From Devosia sediminis (GTDB lineage: Bacteria > Pseudomonadota > Alphaproteobacteria > Rhizobiales > Devosiaceae), in assembly GCF_016411825.1 (NCBI RefSeq), contig NZ_JAEKMH010000002.1, positions 930,001-994,000 of the forward strand: a stretch of 64,000 nucleotides of DNA. The letters run 5' to 3'. The notes beneath the pieces were generated by a model, which had not been told where the DNA came from, made no database searches, and worked only from the letters and a program-made list of their open reading frames with translations. Below, piece by piece: positions 8,735-18,283 of the stretch. A program made the translations under genes and the position numbers. Position 1 is the first letter of the stretch. Every line of letters starts with the position of its first letter.

Positions 8735-11038
8735 ATGTCCGACGCCGATACCCTCCCGCCGCCCGACGATCAGCGCATTGTCGATCTCAAGCAGGCGCTT
8801 GAGGAGCGGTATCTGAGCTATGCCCTCTCGACCATTACCCAGCGCGCGCTTCCCGATGCCCGCGACGGCCTCAAGCCCGTGCACCGCCGTATTCTCCATG
8901 CCATGCGCCTGCTGCGGCTCGACCCCAACCAGGGCTACAAGAAGTCCGCCCGTATCGTCGGCGACGTCATCGGTAAGTTCCACCCGCATGGCGACCAGTC
9001 GATCTACGATGCGCTGGTGCGCCTGGCGCAGGATTTTGCCCTCCGCTATCCGCTGGTCGATGGCCAGGGCAATTTCGGCAATATCGACGGCGATAGCCCG
9101 GCGGCCATGCGCTACACCGAATCGCGCATGACCGATGTGGCGACGCGCCTTCTCGAAGGCATCACCGAGAACGCCATCGACTTCAAGCCGACCTATGACG
9201 GCGAAGACGAAGAGCCGACCGTCCTGCCCTCGAACTTTCCCAACCTCCTCGCCAATGGCTCCACCGGCATTGCCGTGGGCATGGCGACCTCCGTGCCGCC
9301 GCACAACCTGGTCGAGCTCTGCAATGCCGCGCTCAAGCTCATCTACAATCCCGCCGCCACGACCGAGGAACTGATCCAGGCCGATCTGTCCGCGCCCCCC
9401 TCCATGGACGACCTGATCCGCGGTCCGGATTTTCCCACTGGCGGCCAGTTGGTGGAAAGCCGCTCGTCCATCGTCCAATCCTACGAGACCGGCCGCGGCG
9501 CCTTCCGCCATCGCGCCATCTGGGAAAAGGAAGAAAAGGGCAGGGGCGTCTATCAGATCGTCGTCACCAAGATTCCCTATGGCGTGCAGAAGTCGCGCCT
9601 CGTCGAGAAGATTGCCGAACTGCTGCTGGCCAAGAAATTGCCGCTGCTGCGCGACGTGCGCGATGAAAGCGCCGACGACATCCGCCTCGTGCTCGAACCG
9701 CGCGCCGGCACGGTCGACGCGGTCATTCTCATGGAACAGCTCTTCAAGCTGACCGAGCTCGAAGTCCGCTTCAGCCTCAATCTCAACGTGCTCGACAAGG
9801 GCATGACGCCGCGCGTCATGAGCCTGGCCGATGCGCTGCGTGCCTGGCTCGACCACCGCAAAGTCGTGCTCGTCCGCCGCAGCCAGCACCGCCTGGAGCA
9901 GATTGCCGCCCGCCTCGAAGTGCTCGAAGGCTACATCATCGCCTATCTCAACCTCGACGAGGTGATCCGCATCATCCGCGAGGAGGACGATGCCAAGGCG
10001 AGCCTGATGGCCACCTTCAGCCTCACCGACAACCAGGCCGAAGCCATCCTCAACATGCGCCTGCGCTCTCTGCGCAAGCTCGAGGAAATCGAACTGCGGC
10101 AGGAGCACAAGAACCTCACCGAGGAAAAGGGCAAGCTCGAAGCGCTGCTCGCCTCCGACAAGCGTCAGTGGGGCGAAATCGCCAAGCAGGTCGAGGCCCT
10201 CAAGAAGGCCTATCCGCTGTTCGAGGCCGATGGCGTAACGACCCACGCGCTCGGCGCCCGACGGACCATTTATGGCGACGCGCCGACCGCCGATGCCGCC
10301 GAAGTCTCCGAAGCCTTTATCGAGCGCGAGCCGATCACGGTCATTCTCTCCGAAAAGGGCTGGATCCGTGCGCCGCGCGGCCACACGGTCGAGGTCAATG
10401 ACGAAAAGGGTTTCAAAACCGGCGACCGGCTGAAACTCGCCATCAAGTGTGAGACGACCGACAAGCTCCTGATGCTGACCACCGGCGGCAAGGTCTATAC
10501 ACTGGGCGCCGACAAGCTCCCCGGCGGCCGCGGCCAGGGCGAGCCCGTGCGCATCATGGTCGATATCGAGGAAGGGCAGGACATTGTCGCTCTCTTCGTT
10601 TATGCGCCGGGCAAGCAGCGCATCATCGCCTCCTCGTCCGGCTATGGCTTCGTCGTCAACGAGGATGACCTCATCGCCAATACCCGCAAGGGTAAGCAGA
10701 TCCTCAATGTTTCGCTGCCCGAAGAGGCGCGGCTGATCGTGCCCTGCATCGGCGACCGGGTCGCCGTCATCGGCGAAAACCGCAAGCTGCTCGTGTTCCC
10801 GCTGGCGCAACTGGCCGCCATGAGCCGTGGCAAGGGCGTGCGCCTGCAGCGCTACAAGGATGGCGGCATTTCCGACATCAAGACCTTCTACGCCGCCGAC
10901 GGCCTCACCTGGACCGACAGCTCCGGCCGCACCTATTCCAAGCCCACCGAAGAACTGGTCGATTGGGCCAGCGACCGCGCCACCGCCGGCCGCCAGCCGC
11001 CCACCGGCTTCCCGAAGAACAATAAATTCGTCGGGTGA
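8735..11038 (+). CDS. parC: DNA topoisomerase IV subunit A
   Basis: ParC, with ParE, decatenates daughter chromosomes. The 767-residue protein has the breakage-reunion core: [39 protein letters not shown], and the catalytic tyrosine Y127 in [11 protein letters not shown]. The later region includes [35 protein letters not shown] and KGKQILNV, the C-terminal beta-pinwheel repeats. ParC is preferred over GyrA because of length and because the second half lacks a clear GyrA box; the location beside recO also fits parC in this order. Confidence 0.93.
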   Translation: MSDADTLPPPDDQRIVDLKQALEERYLSYALSTITQRALPDARDGLKPVHRRILHAMRLLRLDPNQGYKKSARIVGDVIGKFHPHGDQSIYDALVRLAQDFALRYPLVDGQGNFGNIDGDSPAAMRYTESRMTDVATRLLEGITENAIDFKPTYDGEDEEPTVLPSNFPNLLANGSTGIAVGMATSVPPHNLVELCNAALKLIYNPAATTEELIQADLSAPPSMDDLIRGPDFPTGGQLVESRSSIVQSYETGRGAFRHRAIWEKEEKGRGVYQIVVTKIPYGVQKSRLVEKIAELLLAKKLPLLRDVRDESADDIRLVLEPRAGTVDAVILMEQLFKLTELEVRFSLNLNVLDKGMTPRVMSLADALRAWLDHRKVVLVRRSQHRLEQIAARLEVLEGYIIAYLNLDEVIRIIREEDDAKASLMATFSLTDNQAEAILNMRLRSLRKLEEIELRQEHKNLTEEKGKLEALLASDKRQWGEIAKQVEALKKAYPLFEADGVTTHALGARRTIYGDAPTADAAEVSEAFIEREPITVILSEKGWIRAPRGHTVEVNDEKGFKTGDRLKLAIKCETTDKLLMLTTGGKVYTLGADKLPGGRGQGEPVRIMVDIEEGQDIVALFVYAPGKQRIIASSSGYGFVVNEDDLIANTRKGKQILNVSLPEEARLIVPCIGDRVAVIGENRKLLVFPLAQLAAMSRGKGVRLQRYKDGGISDIKTFYAADGLTWTDSSGRTYSKPTEELVDWASDRATAGRQPPTGFPKNNKFVG

Positions 11039-11113
11039 GGGCTGCGCGCGTAGCGCAAGTTCGCTCCGGTGGAGTGCACTTCGGCCCGAACGCTTCGAGC
11101 CGTGCCGAAGGAC

Positions 11114-11172
11114 AAACCGCGCCGGTGGCGCGGTTTGAGGCGAGAAGGCCATGAGAGCTATGCTCGAATGGC
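11114..11172. repeat. Two-hairpin dispersed repeat, copy 2
   Basis: The first hairpin has AAACCGCGCC (11114-11123) and GGCGCGGTTT (11127-11136) around GGT. The second runs from GCCATGAGAGC (11148-11158), loop TAT, to GCTCGAATGGC (11162-11172). Compared with copy 1 the first stem has a different sequence yet still pairs perfectly. Confidence 0.7.
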
Positions 11173-11199
11173 TGTGCGCAGGGCCGGCGAGTGCAGGAG

Positions 11200-11294
11200 T
11201 CACCCCACCCTCGTTCCCTCCCCCTTGAGGGGAGGGAAGCGAGATAGGACTTAGCCCTTCGCTAAGTCCGTTGAATCGAGCAGGGTGGGGGTGT
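11200..11294. repeat. CCACCCTC/CTTGAGGGGAGG palindromic repeat, copy A
   Basis: The outer arms (CACCCCACCCT near 11201 and AGGGTGGGGGTG near 11282) are complementary. Inside are CCTCCCC-TTGA-GGGGAGG and a further ACTTAGC/GCTAAGT hairpin. Related copies lie at 34161-34232 and 40033-40102. Confidence 0.6.
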
Positions 11295-11421
11295 CGGCGC
11301 ATCCGCGTGCCGGTCCGCGCGATGTCGCCACGCCCTCCCCCGGCCCGTAGGCCGACGTCCCGCCCTGCATCGGAATCCCTGTGTGAAGCGTTGCGCGTAA
11401 CCCTCTCCGGAGACTCATCAA

Positions 11422-11730
11422 ATGATCCGCCACATCGTCCTGCTGCGCTTCCGCCCCGAGGTGTCAACCGATGAGCGCAATGCCATCTATGTGGAACTGG
11501 CCGCGCTGAAATCTGCGGTCCCCGGCTTTCTCGCCATGAGCTACGGGCCGAATGTCTCGCCTGAAGGCAAGGACCGGGGCTATGCGGACGGCTTTGTCAT
11601 GGACTTTGTCGACGAGGCGACCCGCGATGCCTATCTGGTGCATCCAGCGCACCAGGCCGCCGGCGCGCGTCTCGTTGCCGCGCTGGAAGGCGGGCGTGAC
11701 GGTCTGATCGTCTTTGATCTTGTGGTCTGA
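11422..11730 (+). CDS. Dabb-family (stress-responsive alpha/beta barrel) protein
   Basis: This is a 102-residue single-domain protein. It starts MIRHIVLLRFRPEVSTDER and contains GFVMDFVDEATRDAYLVHPAHQAAGARLV, the His-rich signature of the Dabb ferredoxin-like domain. Dabb proteins form dimers; some are cyclases or decarboxylases, most are uncharacterised. The reading frame ends exactly where bpt ends on the opposite strand, so the two genes are convergent with no gap. Confidence 0.8.
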   Translation: MIRHIVLLRFRPEVSTDERNAIYVELAALKSAVPGFLAMSYGPNVSPEGKDRGYADGFVMDFVDEATRDAYLVHPAHQAAGARLVAALEGGRDGLIVFDLVV

Positions 11731-12462
11731 TTACTCTTCGAGCCGGGTCCAGCCCAGCGAGCCGCGCTGCACGTCGAGCGGACGGTAGTCGCCCTTGTAG
11801 GCCATTTTGGGCGAATCCTTCACCCAATAGCCTAGATAGACATAGTCGAGCGCTGCCGCGCGCACCTGCTCGATATGGTCAAGAATGACGAATGTACCCA
11901 GCCCCCGATGGGCGAGGTCGGGATCGTAGAATGAATAGACCATGGAAAGCCCGTCGGGCATCACATCGGTCAGCGCCACGGCCACCAGAGGCTGAAAGGG
12001 GAGGTCGTTCAGGCGATATTCCACCAGCACCGACTGCACTGGCGTATCCTCGACCATGTATTCATAGTCCTGGTAGCTCATCTGCGTCATGCCGCCGCCG
12101 GCATGGCGCGCGTCGAGGTAGCGCTTAAAGAGTTCGAACTGCTCCATGGTCGCCATTGTCGGGCGGACCTGCACCGCCACATCGGCATTGAGGCGCTTTA
12201 CGCGGCGGAACCGCTTGCTGATGGAAAACTCGCGCGTGACGATGCGGACCGACTGGCAGGAACTGCAGCCCTCGCAAGCGGGGCGATAGATCAGGTTCTG
12301 GCTGCGCCGAAAGCCGTTATCGCTCAGGAGCTGGTGCAGCATGGAGGCGCGCCGCCCGCTCAGGTGCGTGAACAGCTTGCGCTCCATTTTGCCCGGCAGG
12401 TAGGGGCAGGGCAGGGCGGCCGTCAGAAAGAGCTGGGTGGTTTCAGGCGTCTGGTCGGTCAT
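11731..12462 (-). CDS. bpt: Aspartate/glutamate leucyltransferase (N-end rule)
   Basis: Bpt-type transferases attach leucine from Leu-tRNA to proteins with N-terminal Asp or Glu, marking them for ClpAP. The 243-residue protein has the N-terminal Cys-rich motif YRPACEGCSSCQSVRI and the GNAT-like C-terminal part (GLSMVYSFYDPDLAHRGLGTFVILDHI, YLGYWVKDSPKMAYKGDYRPL). It is often annotated as arginyltransferase (ate); the bacterial form uses leucine. It lies 60 bases downstream of the RDD gene on the same strand. Confidence 0.92.
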   Translation of the reverse strand: MTDQTPETTQLFLTAALPCPYLPGKMERKLFTHLSGRRASMLHQLLSDNGFRRSQNLIYRPACEGCSSCQSVRIVTREFSISKRFRRVKRLNADVAVQVRPTMATMEQFELFKRYLDARHAGGGMTQMSYQDYEYMVEDTPVQSVLVEYRLNDLPFQPLVAVALTDVMPDGLSMVYSFYDPDLAHRGLGTFVILDHIEQVRAAALDYVYLGYWVKDSPKMAYKGDYRPLDVQRGSLGWTRLEE

Positions 12463-12522
12463 CGAGGACCCGTTGATGCATATGCAGGGAGTGTAACCCT
12501 CCCCGGCGCCCGGGACAACGCC

Positions 12523-13041
12523 TCAAACGCCGTATTGATCCGAAGCCCGCATCCGTTGCCAGTGCTGGATCATGGGCGAGCGCCGCACCATCAGCGTACC
12601 CATCACGAGGTCATGGATCATTTGACGGCGGGGCGTGAACAGCGCGAACAGCACCGTCACCGGCCAGCAGATCCAGATCGTCACCCAGAACACCAGTGCG
12701 TGGAGGATTGCCATCCAGCCGTCGAGCGGCTGTCCGCGCGTCGGGGTCAGCACGATGTCGGTCATCTGCATGCCGACGGTGGCGCGCCGGGGCGAGCCCA
12801 GCGTCACGGCATAATAGACGACAATGGCCACCGGCAGGGCAAAAACCAGCGACACCCAGGCCAGTCCGAAAGTGAAGAACCCCAGGATCGTGCCCAGCAG
12901 CGTGATCGCCAGGACAAGCGCGCCCAAGATGACCACGTCGATGAAATAGGCCGTGACGCGCCGCGTCAGCAGCCCATCGAAAAGCTCGGGCGCGGAGGCG
13001 GGGTCGGGCAGTTGCGGTCGGATATCGGCATTCTGTGTCAT
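12523..13041 (-). CDS. RDD-family membrane protein
   Basis: The product of about 172 residues contains the RDD signature region LLTRRVTAYFIDVVILGALV, with further membrane segments (GFFTFGLAWVSLVFALPVAIVVYYAV and LVFWVTIWICWPVTVLFALF) and a late MIHDLVMGT motif. RDD proteins are small membrane proteins, some linked to ion homeostasis; the role here is unknown. The start is uncertain: ATG 13041 was taken because homology-like sequence begins after it, but ATG codons at 13053 and 13059 are in frame and none has a clear ribosome-binding site. Confidence 0.82.
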   Translation of the reverse strand: MTQNADIRPQLPDPASAPELFDGLLTRRVTAYFIDVVILGALVLAITLLGTILGFFTFGLAWVSLVFALPVAIVVYYAVTLGSPRRATVGMQMTDIVLTPTRGQPLDGWMAILHALVFWVTIWICWPVTVLFALFTPRRQMIHDLVMGTLMVRRSPMIQHWQRMRASDQYGV

Positions 13042-13165
13042 GGTTGAGAACATTGTCATGGCATGTCTGCAGCGCAAGAGGTTGCGGTCCGAAAATCAAC
13101 AATGATGCAGACGAGTGACGGAGCGCCTTGGATCCAATAGGTTCGGCATCCGGGAGGATGCTGCG

Positions 13166-13957
13166 ATGACCTCGATCACCCAAGGCATGGGCGCCCAATA
13201 TGCCGACAGCAGCCGTCTGGCGGCCCGCGCCCGCATTCATCAGTTCGGCCATGCCCCTGTTCCGTGGTTCCCCTGGGTCGCCGGCCACCTGCAGGTCGGG
13301 CCCGGTGTACGGATACTCGATGTCGGCTGCGGCCCGGCCTGGTTCTGGCCGCAGGCGATCGAAGTCATTGCGCCGGGAGCCGCCCTCACCTTGTTCGATC
13401 AGTCCCAGGGCATGGTCGATGAAGCGCTTGAGCGCTGCCGGGACCTCCCTCTCGCCTCAGTCGAAGGCTGCCGGGGCGATGCCGAAGCCTTGCCGTTTCC
13501 CGACGCCAGTTTCGACGCCGTGATCGCCATGCACATGCTCTATCACGTCCCCGACCAGGCCAAGGCAATTGCAGAGTTCCATCGCGTCTTGAAGCCGGGC
13601 GGCTGTTGCCTGGTGACGACCAATGACGTCGACGACATGCTCGAGCTCTACCGGATGACTGCCGTTTTCGGCAGCGATCCTGTAAACCCCGCCGGTGCCG
13701 CCTTTGGGTTCGAGCGGGGCGAGACCTTGATGCTCGAGCAGTTCGGCAATGTTGTCCTGCATGTGCATCCGCAGACAATGCGCGTCACCGATCCCGACGT
13801 GGTTTATCTCGCCCTCACATCCTACCCGCCAGGCGATTCCGCGCCGCCCGATCAGCAAGCGGCATTTCGCGAGGCGATCGACGCCGCCTTCACGGCCGGT
13901 GGTGGCGGCATAGATGTCACCCGCAGGGTCGGCGTGCTGGTCAGCCTCAAGCCTTGA
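13166..13957 (+). CDS. Class I SAM-dependent methyltransferase
   Basis: The 263-residue protein has motif I ILDVGCGPAWFW, the acidic motif II region (LTLFDQSQGMVDEA), motif III GDAEALPFPDASFDAVIAMHMLYHV and HRVLKPGGCCLVTTND, as in UbiE/COQ5-like enzymes. The start ATG follows GGGAGG at a good distance. The substrate cannot be predicted. It is the first of two plus-strand genes lying between the minus-strand RDD and hemB genes. Confidence 0.82.
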   Translation: MTSITQGMGAQYADSSRLAARARIHQFGHAPVPWFPWVAGHLQVGPGVRILDVGCGPAWFWPQAIEVIAPGAALTLFDQSQGMVDEALERCRDLPLASVEGCRGDAEALPFPDASFDAVIAMHMLYHVPDQAKAIAEFHRVLKPGGCCLVTTNDVDDMLELYRMTAVFGSDPVNPAGAAFGFERGETLMLEQFGNVVLHVHPQTMRVTDPDVVYLALTSYPPGDSAPPDQQAAFREAIDAAFTAGGGGIDVTRRVGVLVSLKP

Positions 13958-14058
13958 GGCACGATATTGGTCCACCACCCGAAATCGCGTTAGGCTAGGC
14001 ACTCCACCTGAGCGAGTCGCCCCGCCTGTCGCGGCCGCGATCCTTCCGGACCACTATT

Positions 14059-15000
14059 ATGCCCTCTTCATCCGCGCCTGTCCCGGCGCTGACCCACCAG
14101 CCTTTGCGCGGCTTTGTGCTCATCGTCGGGGCGACGCTGCTCTTCGCCTACAACGACACCACCAACAAGCTGCTGCTGACCGACTACAATGCGCCCATGG
14201 TCACCGCCATCAGGTATATCGGCCATAGCCTCTTGATGCTGGCCCTGGTGGCGCCGTTTCATGGTCGCGAAATGGTCCGCACCCAGCGCACCGGCCTTGT
14301 TCTGGTGCGGGCCATCAGCCTTGCGCTCGGCTCGCTTCTGGTCAGTCTGGCCCTGCAGCGCATGCCGGTCGCCGAGACCACAGCTATCGTCTATCTCTGC
14401 CCGGTCCTTGTCGTGGCCCTATCGGGTCCGGTGCTCAAGGAACAGGTCGGCATCACCGCCTGGATCGCCGCCGTCATCGGCTTTGCCGGCGTCTTGCTGA
14501 TCGCCCGCCCCGGAGGCGGGCTGGACCCCTGGGGCGTGGTCTTCGTCCTCGGCAATGTCATGGTCGGTGTCGCCTACAACCTGCTCTCGCGCGTGCTGGC
14601 CCGCACCGAGCGCACCATGGCCATGCTGTTCTATTCAGCGATTGTCGGCGCCATAGCCTTCGGCATTTTCCTGCCCTGGACTCTGCACGGCGTTGCCCCC
14701 ACCGCTCTGCAGGTCGCGCTTTTTATCGGCCTCGGCGTCTCCGCATGGCTGGGTCACTACTGCTTCACCCAGTCCTATCGCTATGCCCCCGCCGCCTTCA
14801 TTGCGCCCATGAGCTACATGCACCTGCTCTGGGCCGGCATCCTGGGATGGCTGATCTTTGGGCATGCGCCCGAGCCCCTCGCCATTGGCGGCATGCTGCT
14901 GGTTGCCCTAGCCGGCGTCCTCAGCGCGGTGCGCCCCCGCCGCGGCCAGCGCCCGGCGCAGATGGCATCGGAAGATGGGCTGACCGAAAAGGCCGGTTAG
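14059..15000 (+). CDS. EamA/DMT-family transporter
   Basis: The 313-residue protein has about ten hydrophobic segments in two repeated halves, the EamA (drug/metabolite transporter) plan. Typical pieces are RGFVLIVGATLLFAYNDTTNKLLL at the first helix, ETTAIVYLCPVLVVALSGPVLKEQVG at the end of the first half, and AAFIAPMSYMHLLWAGILGWLIFG in the second. It is an inner-membrane exporter or permease of unknown substrate. It converges with hemB and overlaps its stop by four bases. Confidence 0.85.
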   Translation: MPSSSAPVPALTHQPLRGFVLIVGATLLFAYNDTTNKLLLTDYNAPMVTAIRYIGHSLLMLALVAPFHGREMVRTQRTGLVLVRAISLALGSLLVSLALQRMPVAETTAIVYLCPVLVVALSGPVLKEQVGITAWIAAVIGFAGVLLIARPGGGLDPWGVVFVLGNVMVGVAYNLLSRVLARTERTMAMLFYSAIVGAIAFGIFLPWTLHGVAPTALQVALFIGLGVSAWLGHYCFTQSYRYAPAAFIAPMSYMHLLWAGILGWLIFGHAPEPLAIGGMLLVALAGVLSAVRPRRGQRPAQMASEDGLTEKAG

Positions 15001-16010
15001 CGCGCGAGCTTCCGCGCTATTTCCAGCGCGTAATAGGTGAGGATGCCGTTTGCCCCGGCACGCTTGAAGGCCCAGAGGCTCTCGAGCACCGCCGCATCGC
15101 GGTTGATCGCACCGGCAGCCCCGGCCATCTCGATCATCGCGTACTCGCCGCTCACCTGGTAGGCATAGATCGGCACGTTGAAGGCGTCGCGCGCCCGCCT
15201 GATCACGTCCAGATAGGGCATGCCGGGCTTGATCATGATACTGTCGGCGCCCTCGGCAATGTCCTGCTCGATTTCGCGCAGTGCCTCGTCCGAATTGGCA
15301 TAGTCCATCTGGTAGGTGCGCTTATCGCCCTTGAGCCGGCTGCCCGAACCCACCGCCTCGCGGAAGGGGCCATAGAAGCACGACGCATACTTGGCGGCGT
15401 AGGACATGATCTGGACGTGCTCGAACCCTTCGGCGTCGAGCGCGGCGCGGAGGGCGGCCACGCGCCCATCCATCATGTCCGATGGGGCAATGATGTCGGC
15501 GCCCGCCCGCGCCTGCACCAGAGCGGAGCGGATCATCACGGCGACGGTCTCGTCATTGAGAATTTCGCCGTCCCGCACCAGCCCGTCCTGCCCGTTGGCG
15601 GAATATTCGTCCAGCGCCACGTCGGCGATGAGCCCGATCTCCGGCACGGCTGACTTGATGGCATCGAGCACCCGGCACATCAGGTTATCCGGATTATAGG
15701 CCTCTGCGGCGGTCTCGCTGCGCAGGTGGTCCGGCGTATTGGGAAAGATCGCCAGCGCCGGGATACCGGCATCGCGAGCCGCCTTTGCCGCCTCCACCAT
15801 CAGGTCGATGGACAGACGCTCGACGCCGGGCATGGTCCGGATCTGGGTCTTCTCGTTCTGCCCTTCGATCACGAAGAGCGGCCAGATCAGGTCGCGCGGC
15901 AAGAGTTCGGTTTCGCGCACCATGGCCCGGCTCCACTCGCTTTGCCGCAGGCGGCGCATCCGCCGGCCGCCGAGAAACGACATGTCATGCTTGGGCCAGC
16001 TCTGGGTCAT
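14997..16010 (-). CDS. hemB: Delta-aminolevulinic acid dehydratase (porphobilinogen synthase)
   Basis: HemB condenses two 5-aminolevulinate molecules to porphobilinogen in heme and cobalamin synthesis. The 337-residue protein shows RRMRRLRQSEWSRAMVRE at the N-terminus and the two Schiff-base lysine regions (SYAAKYASCFYGPFREA and SIMIKPGMPYLD). The metal site DVALDEYSANGQDG lacks the zinc-binding cysteines and is of the Asp-rich, magnesium-using type common in alphaproteobacteria and pseudomonads. ATG 16010 follows AAGGAG on the minus strand. Confidence 0.96.
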   Translation of the reverse strand: MTQSWPKHDMSFLGGRRMRRLRQSEWSRAMVRETELLPRDLIWPLFVIEGQNEKTQIRTMPGVERLSIDLMVEAAKAARDAGIPALAIFPNTPDHLRSETAAEAYNPDNLMCRVLDAIKSAVPEIGLIADVALDEYSANGQDGLVRDGEILNDETVAVMIRSALVQARAGADIIAPSDMMDGRVAALRAALDAEGFEHVQIMSYAAKYASCFYGPFREAVGSGSRLKGDKRTYQMDYANSDEALREIEQDIAEGADSIMIKPGMPYLDVIRRARDAFNVPIYAYQVSGEYAMIEMAGAAGAINRDAAVLESLWAFKRAGANGILTYYALEIARKLAR

Positions 16011-16106
16011 CGCGAGGTCTCCTTTTGCGACCCTGATTAACAGCCTCGCTGCGTCGCTCCAAGCCACCGCTTGTCGCAGCCGGGCCGTCGGGGTATCACA
16101 CCTGCC

Positions 16107-16493
16107 ATGCTGTTCCAGGCTCCAAACCTCGCCCTCTATGTCCGCATCGTCGCCATTCTGGCGCTGATCCTCGGCCTCAGCGACGCGGCGCGCCTGCTCG
16201 GGGTGAACCTTGGCGCCACCAGCCCCATCGCGGCCATGGGCTTCACGTCCTTCGTGTTTCTCGCCGTCTTCTGTCTCGCCCGGATTTTCGCCGCAGTCGG
16301 TCTCTGGATCAAGGCGAGCTGGGGCGCCGTGCTGCTGGTTGGCGCCACCACCCTCGAACTCCTGCTCTATGTCTCGGGCAATCCCGACATCCGCATCGGC
16401 GCCATCGGCTTTGCCATGCGCGTGGTGCTTCTGGCCTCCATCGTCATCATCTTCGCCCTGAGCCTCCGCTTCAACCGCGCCCAGGCGGACTGA
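16107..16493 (+). CDS. Small membrane protein, DUF6163-like
   Basis: The 128-residue hydrophobic protein has four likely membrane helices (about residues 10-30, 42-62, 68-87 and 97-117). Its position divergent from hemB matches a small conserved protein of Hyphomicrobiales annotated as DUF6163, and I infer that identity from context and topology. No catalytic motif is visible and the function is unknown. ATG 16107 is preferred to an upstream in-frame start at 16071, which would add a hydrophilic leader. Confidence 0.6.
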   Translation: MLFQAPNLALYVRIVAILALILGLSDAARLLGVNLGATSPIAAMGFTSFVFLAVFCLARIFAAVGLWIKASWGAVLLVGATTLELLLYVSGNPDIRIGAIGFAMRVVLLASIVIIFALSLRFNRAQAD

Positions 16494-16674
16494 CCGGCCT
16501 CTGACATCGTCAGGATGCGCCGCCAGGGCTCAAGTCTCTGGTGGCTCAGCCATTTTCCTGAGGGCCGATGCCGCCGATGGGTGATTTGTGGCATTCATCA
16601 AGTTGCGTCCCGCTATATTGCCCAATACCTGCATCTGCACTATGACTACATATGCGGTATTGAGGGGAATGATA

Positions 16675-17370
16675 ATGCTTAAGAGTATTATGCAGGGTCT
16701 CGGTAACAAGGCGCGAATGAGGCGGGCGGATTTTCTGCGGCGTGTGCTTGCCATTCCCGAGACCGCTTCTATTCTTGATCTTGGCGGCGGCGATGGCGCC
16801 CATATCGCCAAGGTCTTCCCAAATCACCAAAACATTACAGTGTGTGATTATTCGGAAAGTGACCTCCGCCGTGCTGCGGCACGGGGCTTCAAGACCAAAT
16901 TGGCGGATGGCACGAACCGGCTTCCATTCGAGGATGGCGAGTTCGACTTCGTGTTCTGCTCCAGCGTTATTGAGCATGTAACCGGCCCCAAGAGCGAAGC
17001 GATCAGTAATACCAACGGCCAATCTTTCCGAGAAACAGCCCTGCTGCATCAGATGTCGTTTGCCGAAGAGGTGCGTCGCGTCGGCAGGCAGTATTACGTC
17101 CAAACGCCCCACAAGCTTTTCCTGGTCGAGTCCCATTCCTGGTTGCCGCTCCCCTTTGTATTCCTCCCGCGCCCGGCGCTGGTTTCCGTGCTCAAGCAAA
17201 GCGGCAAGGTCCTGAAAGTCACGGCGCCGGACTGGAACCTGCTTGTTCCCGCGCAGATGAAGTCGTTTTTCCCGGAGGCCGAAATTCACATCGAGCGCGT
17301 TGGTGGCTGGCCCAAATCCATCATGGCCATCAAGGGCTCGCCCGCCGCAGAACAGCGGCTGGTGACCTGA
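16675..17370 (+). CDS. SAM-dependent methyltransferase, possibly acquired
   Basis: The 231-residue protein has SAM-binding motif I SILDLGGGDGAHIA, an acidic residue after VCDYSESDL, and the segment LPFEDGEFDFVFCSSVIEHV. It resembles methyltransferases of surface-glycan clusters (late part: QYYVQTPHKLFLVESHSWLPLPFVFLP), but the substrate is unknown. AGGGG seven bases before ATG 16675 sets the start. The gene and its leader are visibly richer in A and T than neighbours, and third codon positions are less GC-biased, suggesting horizontal transfer. It stands alone. Confidence 0.78.
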   Translation: MLKSIMQGLGNKARMRRADFLRRVLAIPETASILDLGGGDGAHIAKVFPNHQNITVCDYSESDLRRAAARGFKTKLADGTNRLPFEDGEFDFVFCSSVIEHVTGPKSEAISNTNGQSFRETALLHQMSFAEEVRRVGRQYYVQTPHKLFLVESHSWLPLPFVFLPRPALVSVLKQSGKVLKVTAPDWNLLVPAQMKSFFPEAEIHIERVGGWPKSIMAIKGSPAAEQRLVT

Positions 17371-17414
17371 TCCTCCCGGTCCGCGCGGCATGACGGGCAG
17401 GCTAATTTGCCTCT

Positions 17415-18152
17415 TCAGTTCGCGACCGGGTGAAACTGTTCGATGGTGATCTCTTCAACCGGCGCGTCTTGCGGTCCGCCAAAGCTGGTCACCGTCGTGA
17501 ACCAGCGTGTCACTTTCCCGTCGATGCGGAAGTCGAGCGGCAGCAGGACCGAGCTGCGGTATGCGGCATGCGCGCCCTCGAGCGACGCTCCGCCCTCCTG
17601 CCGGCGGGCCCGGGTAAGAACGCGTGCCACCGCCGACTCCGGCCCGCGCCTTCGCGTGCCTTCGCGTAGGCGATGCATCAGATAGCCGGCCACCTCGTCC
17701 CAGTTGACGATGGCCGCACGGACCGGGCCCGGCGTGAACACCAGATCCGCAAGGTTGAGCGCGCTCCGCTCCGCCGGTCGCCCCCCGATCAGCGCAAAGG
17801 CGCCCTCATTGGCTTCGAGAATGTTGAAGGCTGCGTCCAGCACCAGGGCCGGGGAGGGGCTATGTGCCGCGAGCAGGAGCTGCGCCGCTTGCCGCACCTC
17901 CGCCATTTGCGGGCTCAGCCAGTCACTGTCGCTGAACTGGGGCGCAAACCCGGCTGCCACCAGCAATCCGTTGCGCTCTCGCAAGGGCAGGTCGAGCGCT
18001 TCGCTGAGGCGCATCACCATGGTTGCGCTGGGCCGCGCCCGCGCCGATTCCAGAAAGCTCAGGTGCCGCGGCGACACGTCCGCAGCCAGAGCCAGCGCCA
18101 TCTGGCTCATGCCCCGGCGCGTTCGCCAGTCCCGCAAGCTGCGCTCGAACAT
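17415..18152 (-). CDS. XRE-family regulator with MmyB-like ligand domain
   Basis: The 245-residue regulator begins with a helix-turn-helix: LRDWRTRRGMSQMALALAADVSPRHLSFLESARARPS. The rest (about 90-240) matches the MmyB-like PAS-type ligand-binding domain (ALVLDAAFNILEANEGAFALI; FTPGPVRAAIVNWDEVAGYLMHRLR). Such proteins usually regulate an adjacent gene in response to a small, perhaps lipid-like, molecule. ATG 18152 follows GGGAGG. It is divergent from a small membrane protein gene, a plausible target. Confidence 0.82.
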   Translation of the reverse strand: MFERSLRDWRTRRGMSQMALALAADVSPRHLSFLESARARPSATMVMRLSEALDLPLRERNGLLVAAGFAPQFSDSDWLSPQMAEVRQAAQLLLAAHSPSPALVLDAAFNILEANEGAFALIGGRPAERSALNLADLVFTPGPVRAAIVNWDEVAGYLMHRLREGTRRRGPESAVARVLTRARRQEGGASLEGAHAAYRSSVLLPLDFRIDGKVTRWFTTVTSFGGPQDAPVEEITIEQFHPVAN

Positions 18153-18283
18153 CTTCTGCCTCCCATTGCACGACCAACTTGCCCGAGTAGGAGAGGCATT
18201 TCCATTACCTCTGAGGGAATTGAGCCGATGACCTCGCCGGCGCCTTCCTCGTCGTCGTCGCAAACCCGATGAAGGATGATCTC

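Larger units (their letters stand above)
11052..11421. other. Repeat-filled intergenic region parC to Dabb gene
   Basis: Between the parC stop and the next gene (11422) I see no coding signal. The stretch contains a degenerate hairpin (AAGTTCGCTCC near 11057, partner near 11071), a CTTCGGC/GCCGAAG hairpin, a two-hairpin repeat (11114-11172) and a CCACCCTC-type palindrome (11200-11294). The final 120 bases show no clear motif. Confidence 0.6.

Noticed and set aside
8717..11467. 916-codon open frame on the minus strand across parC
   Set aside because: It mirrors parC in the antisense frame; its translation is low-complexity (runs of Gly, Asp, Leu, Gln) as expected from GC-rich antisense codons, and parC itself has clear motifs.
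12103..13047. 314-codon plus-strand frame across bpt and the RDD gene
   Set aside because: Antisense of two well-supported genes; composition is rich in Arg, His and Gln without motifs.
13958..14058. Searched for a promoter or small RNA before the EamA gene
   Set aside because: Only partial -10-like sequences were found, with no convincing -35 partner or hairpin.
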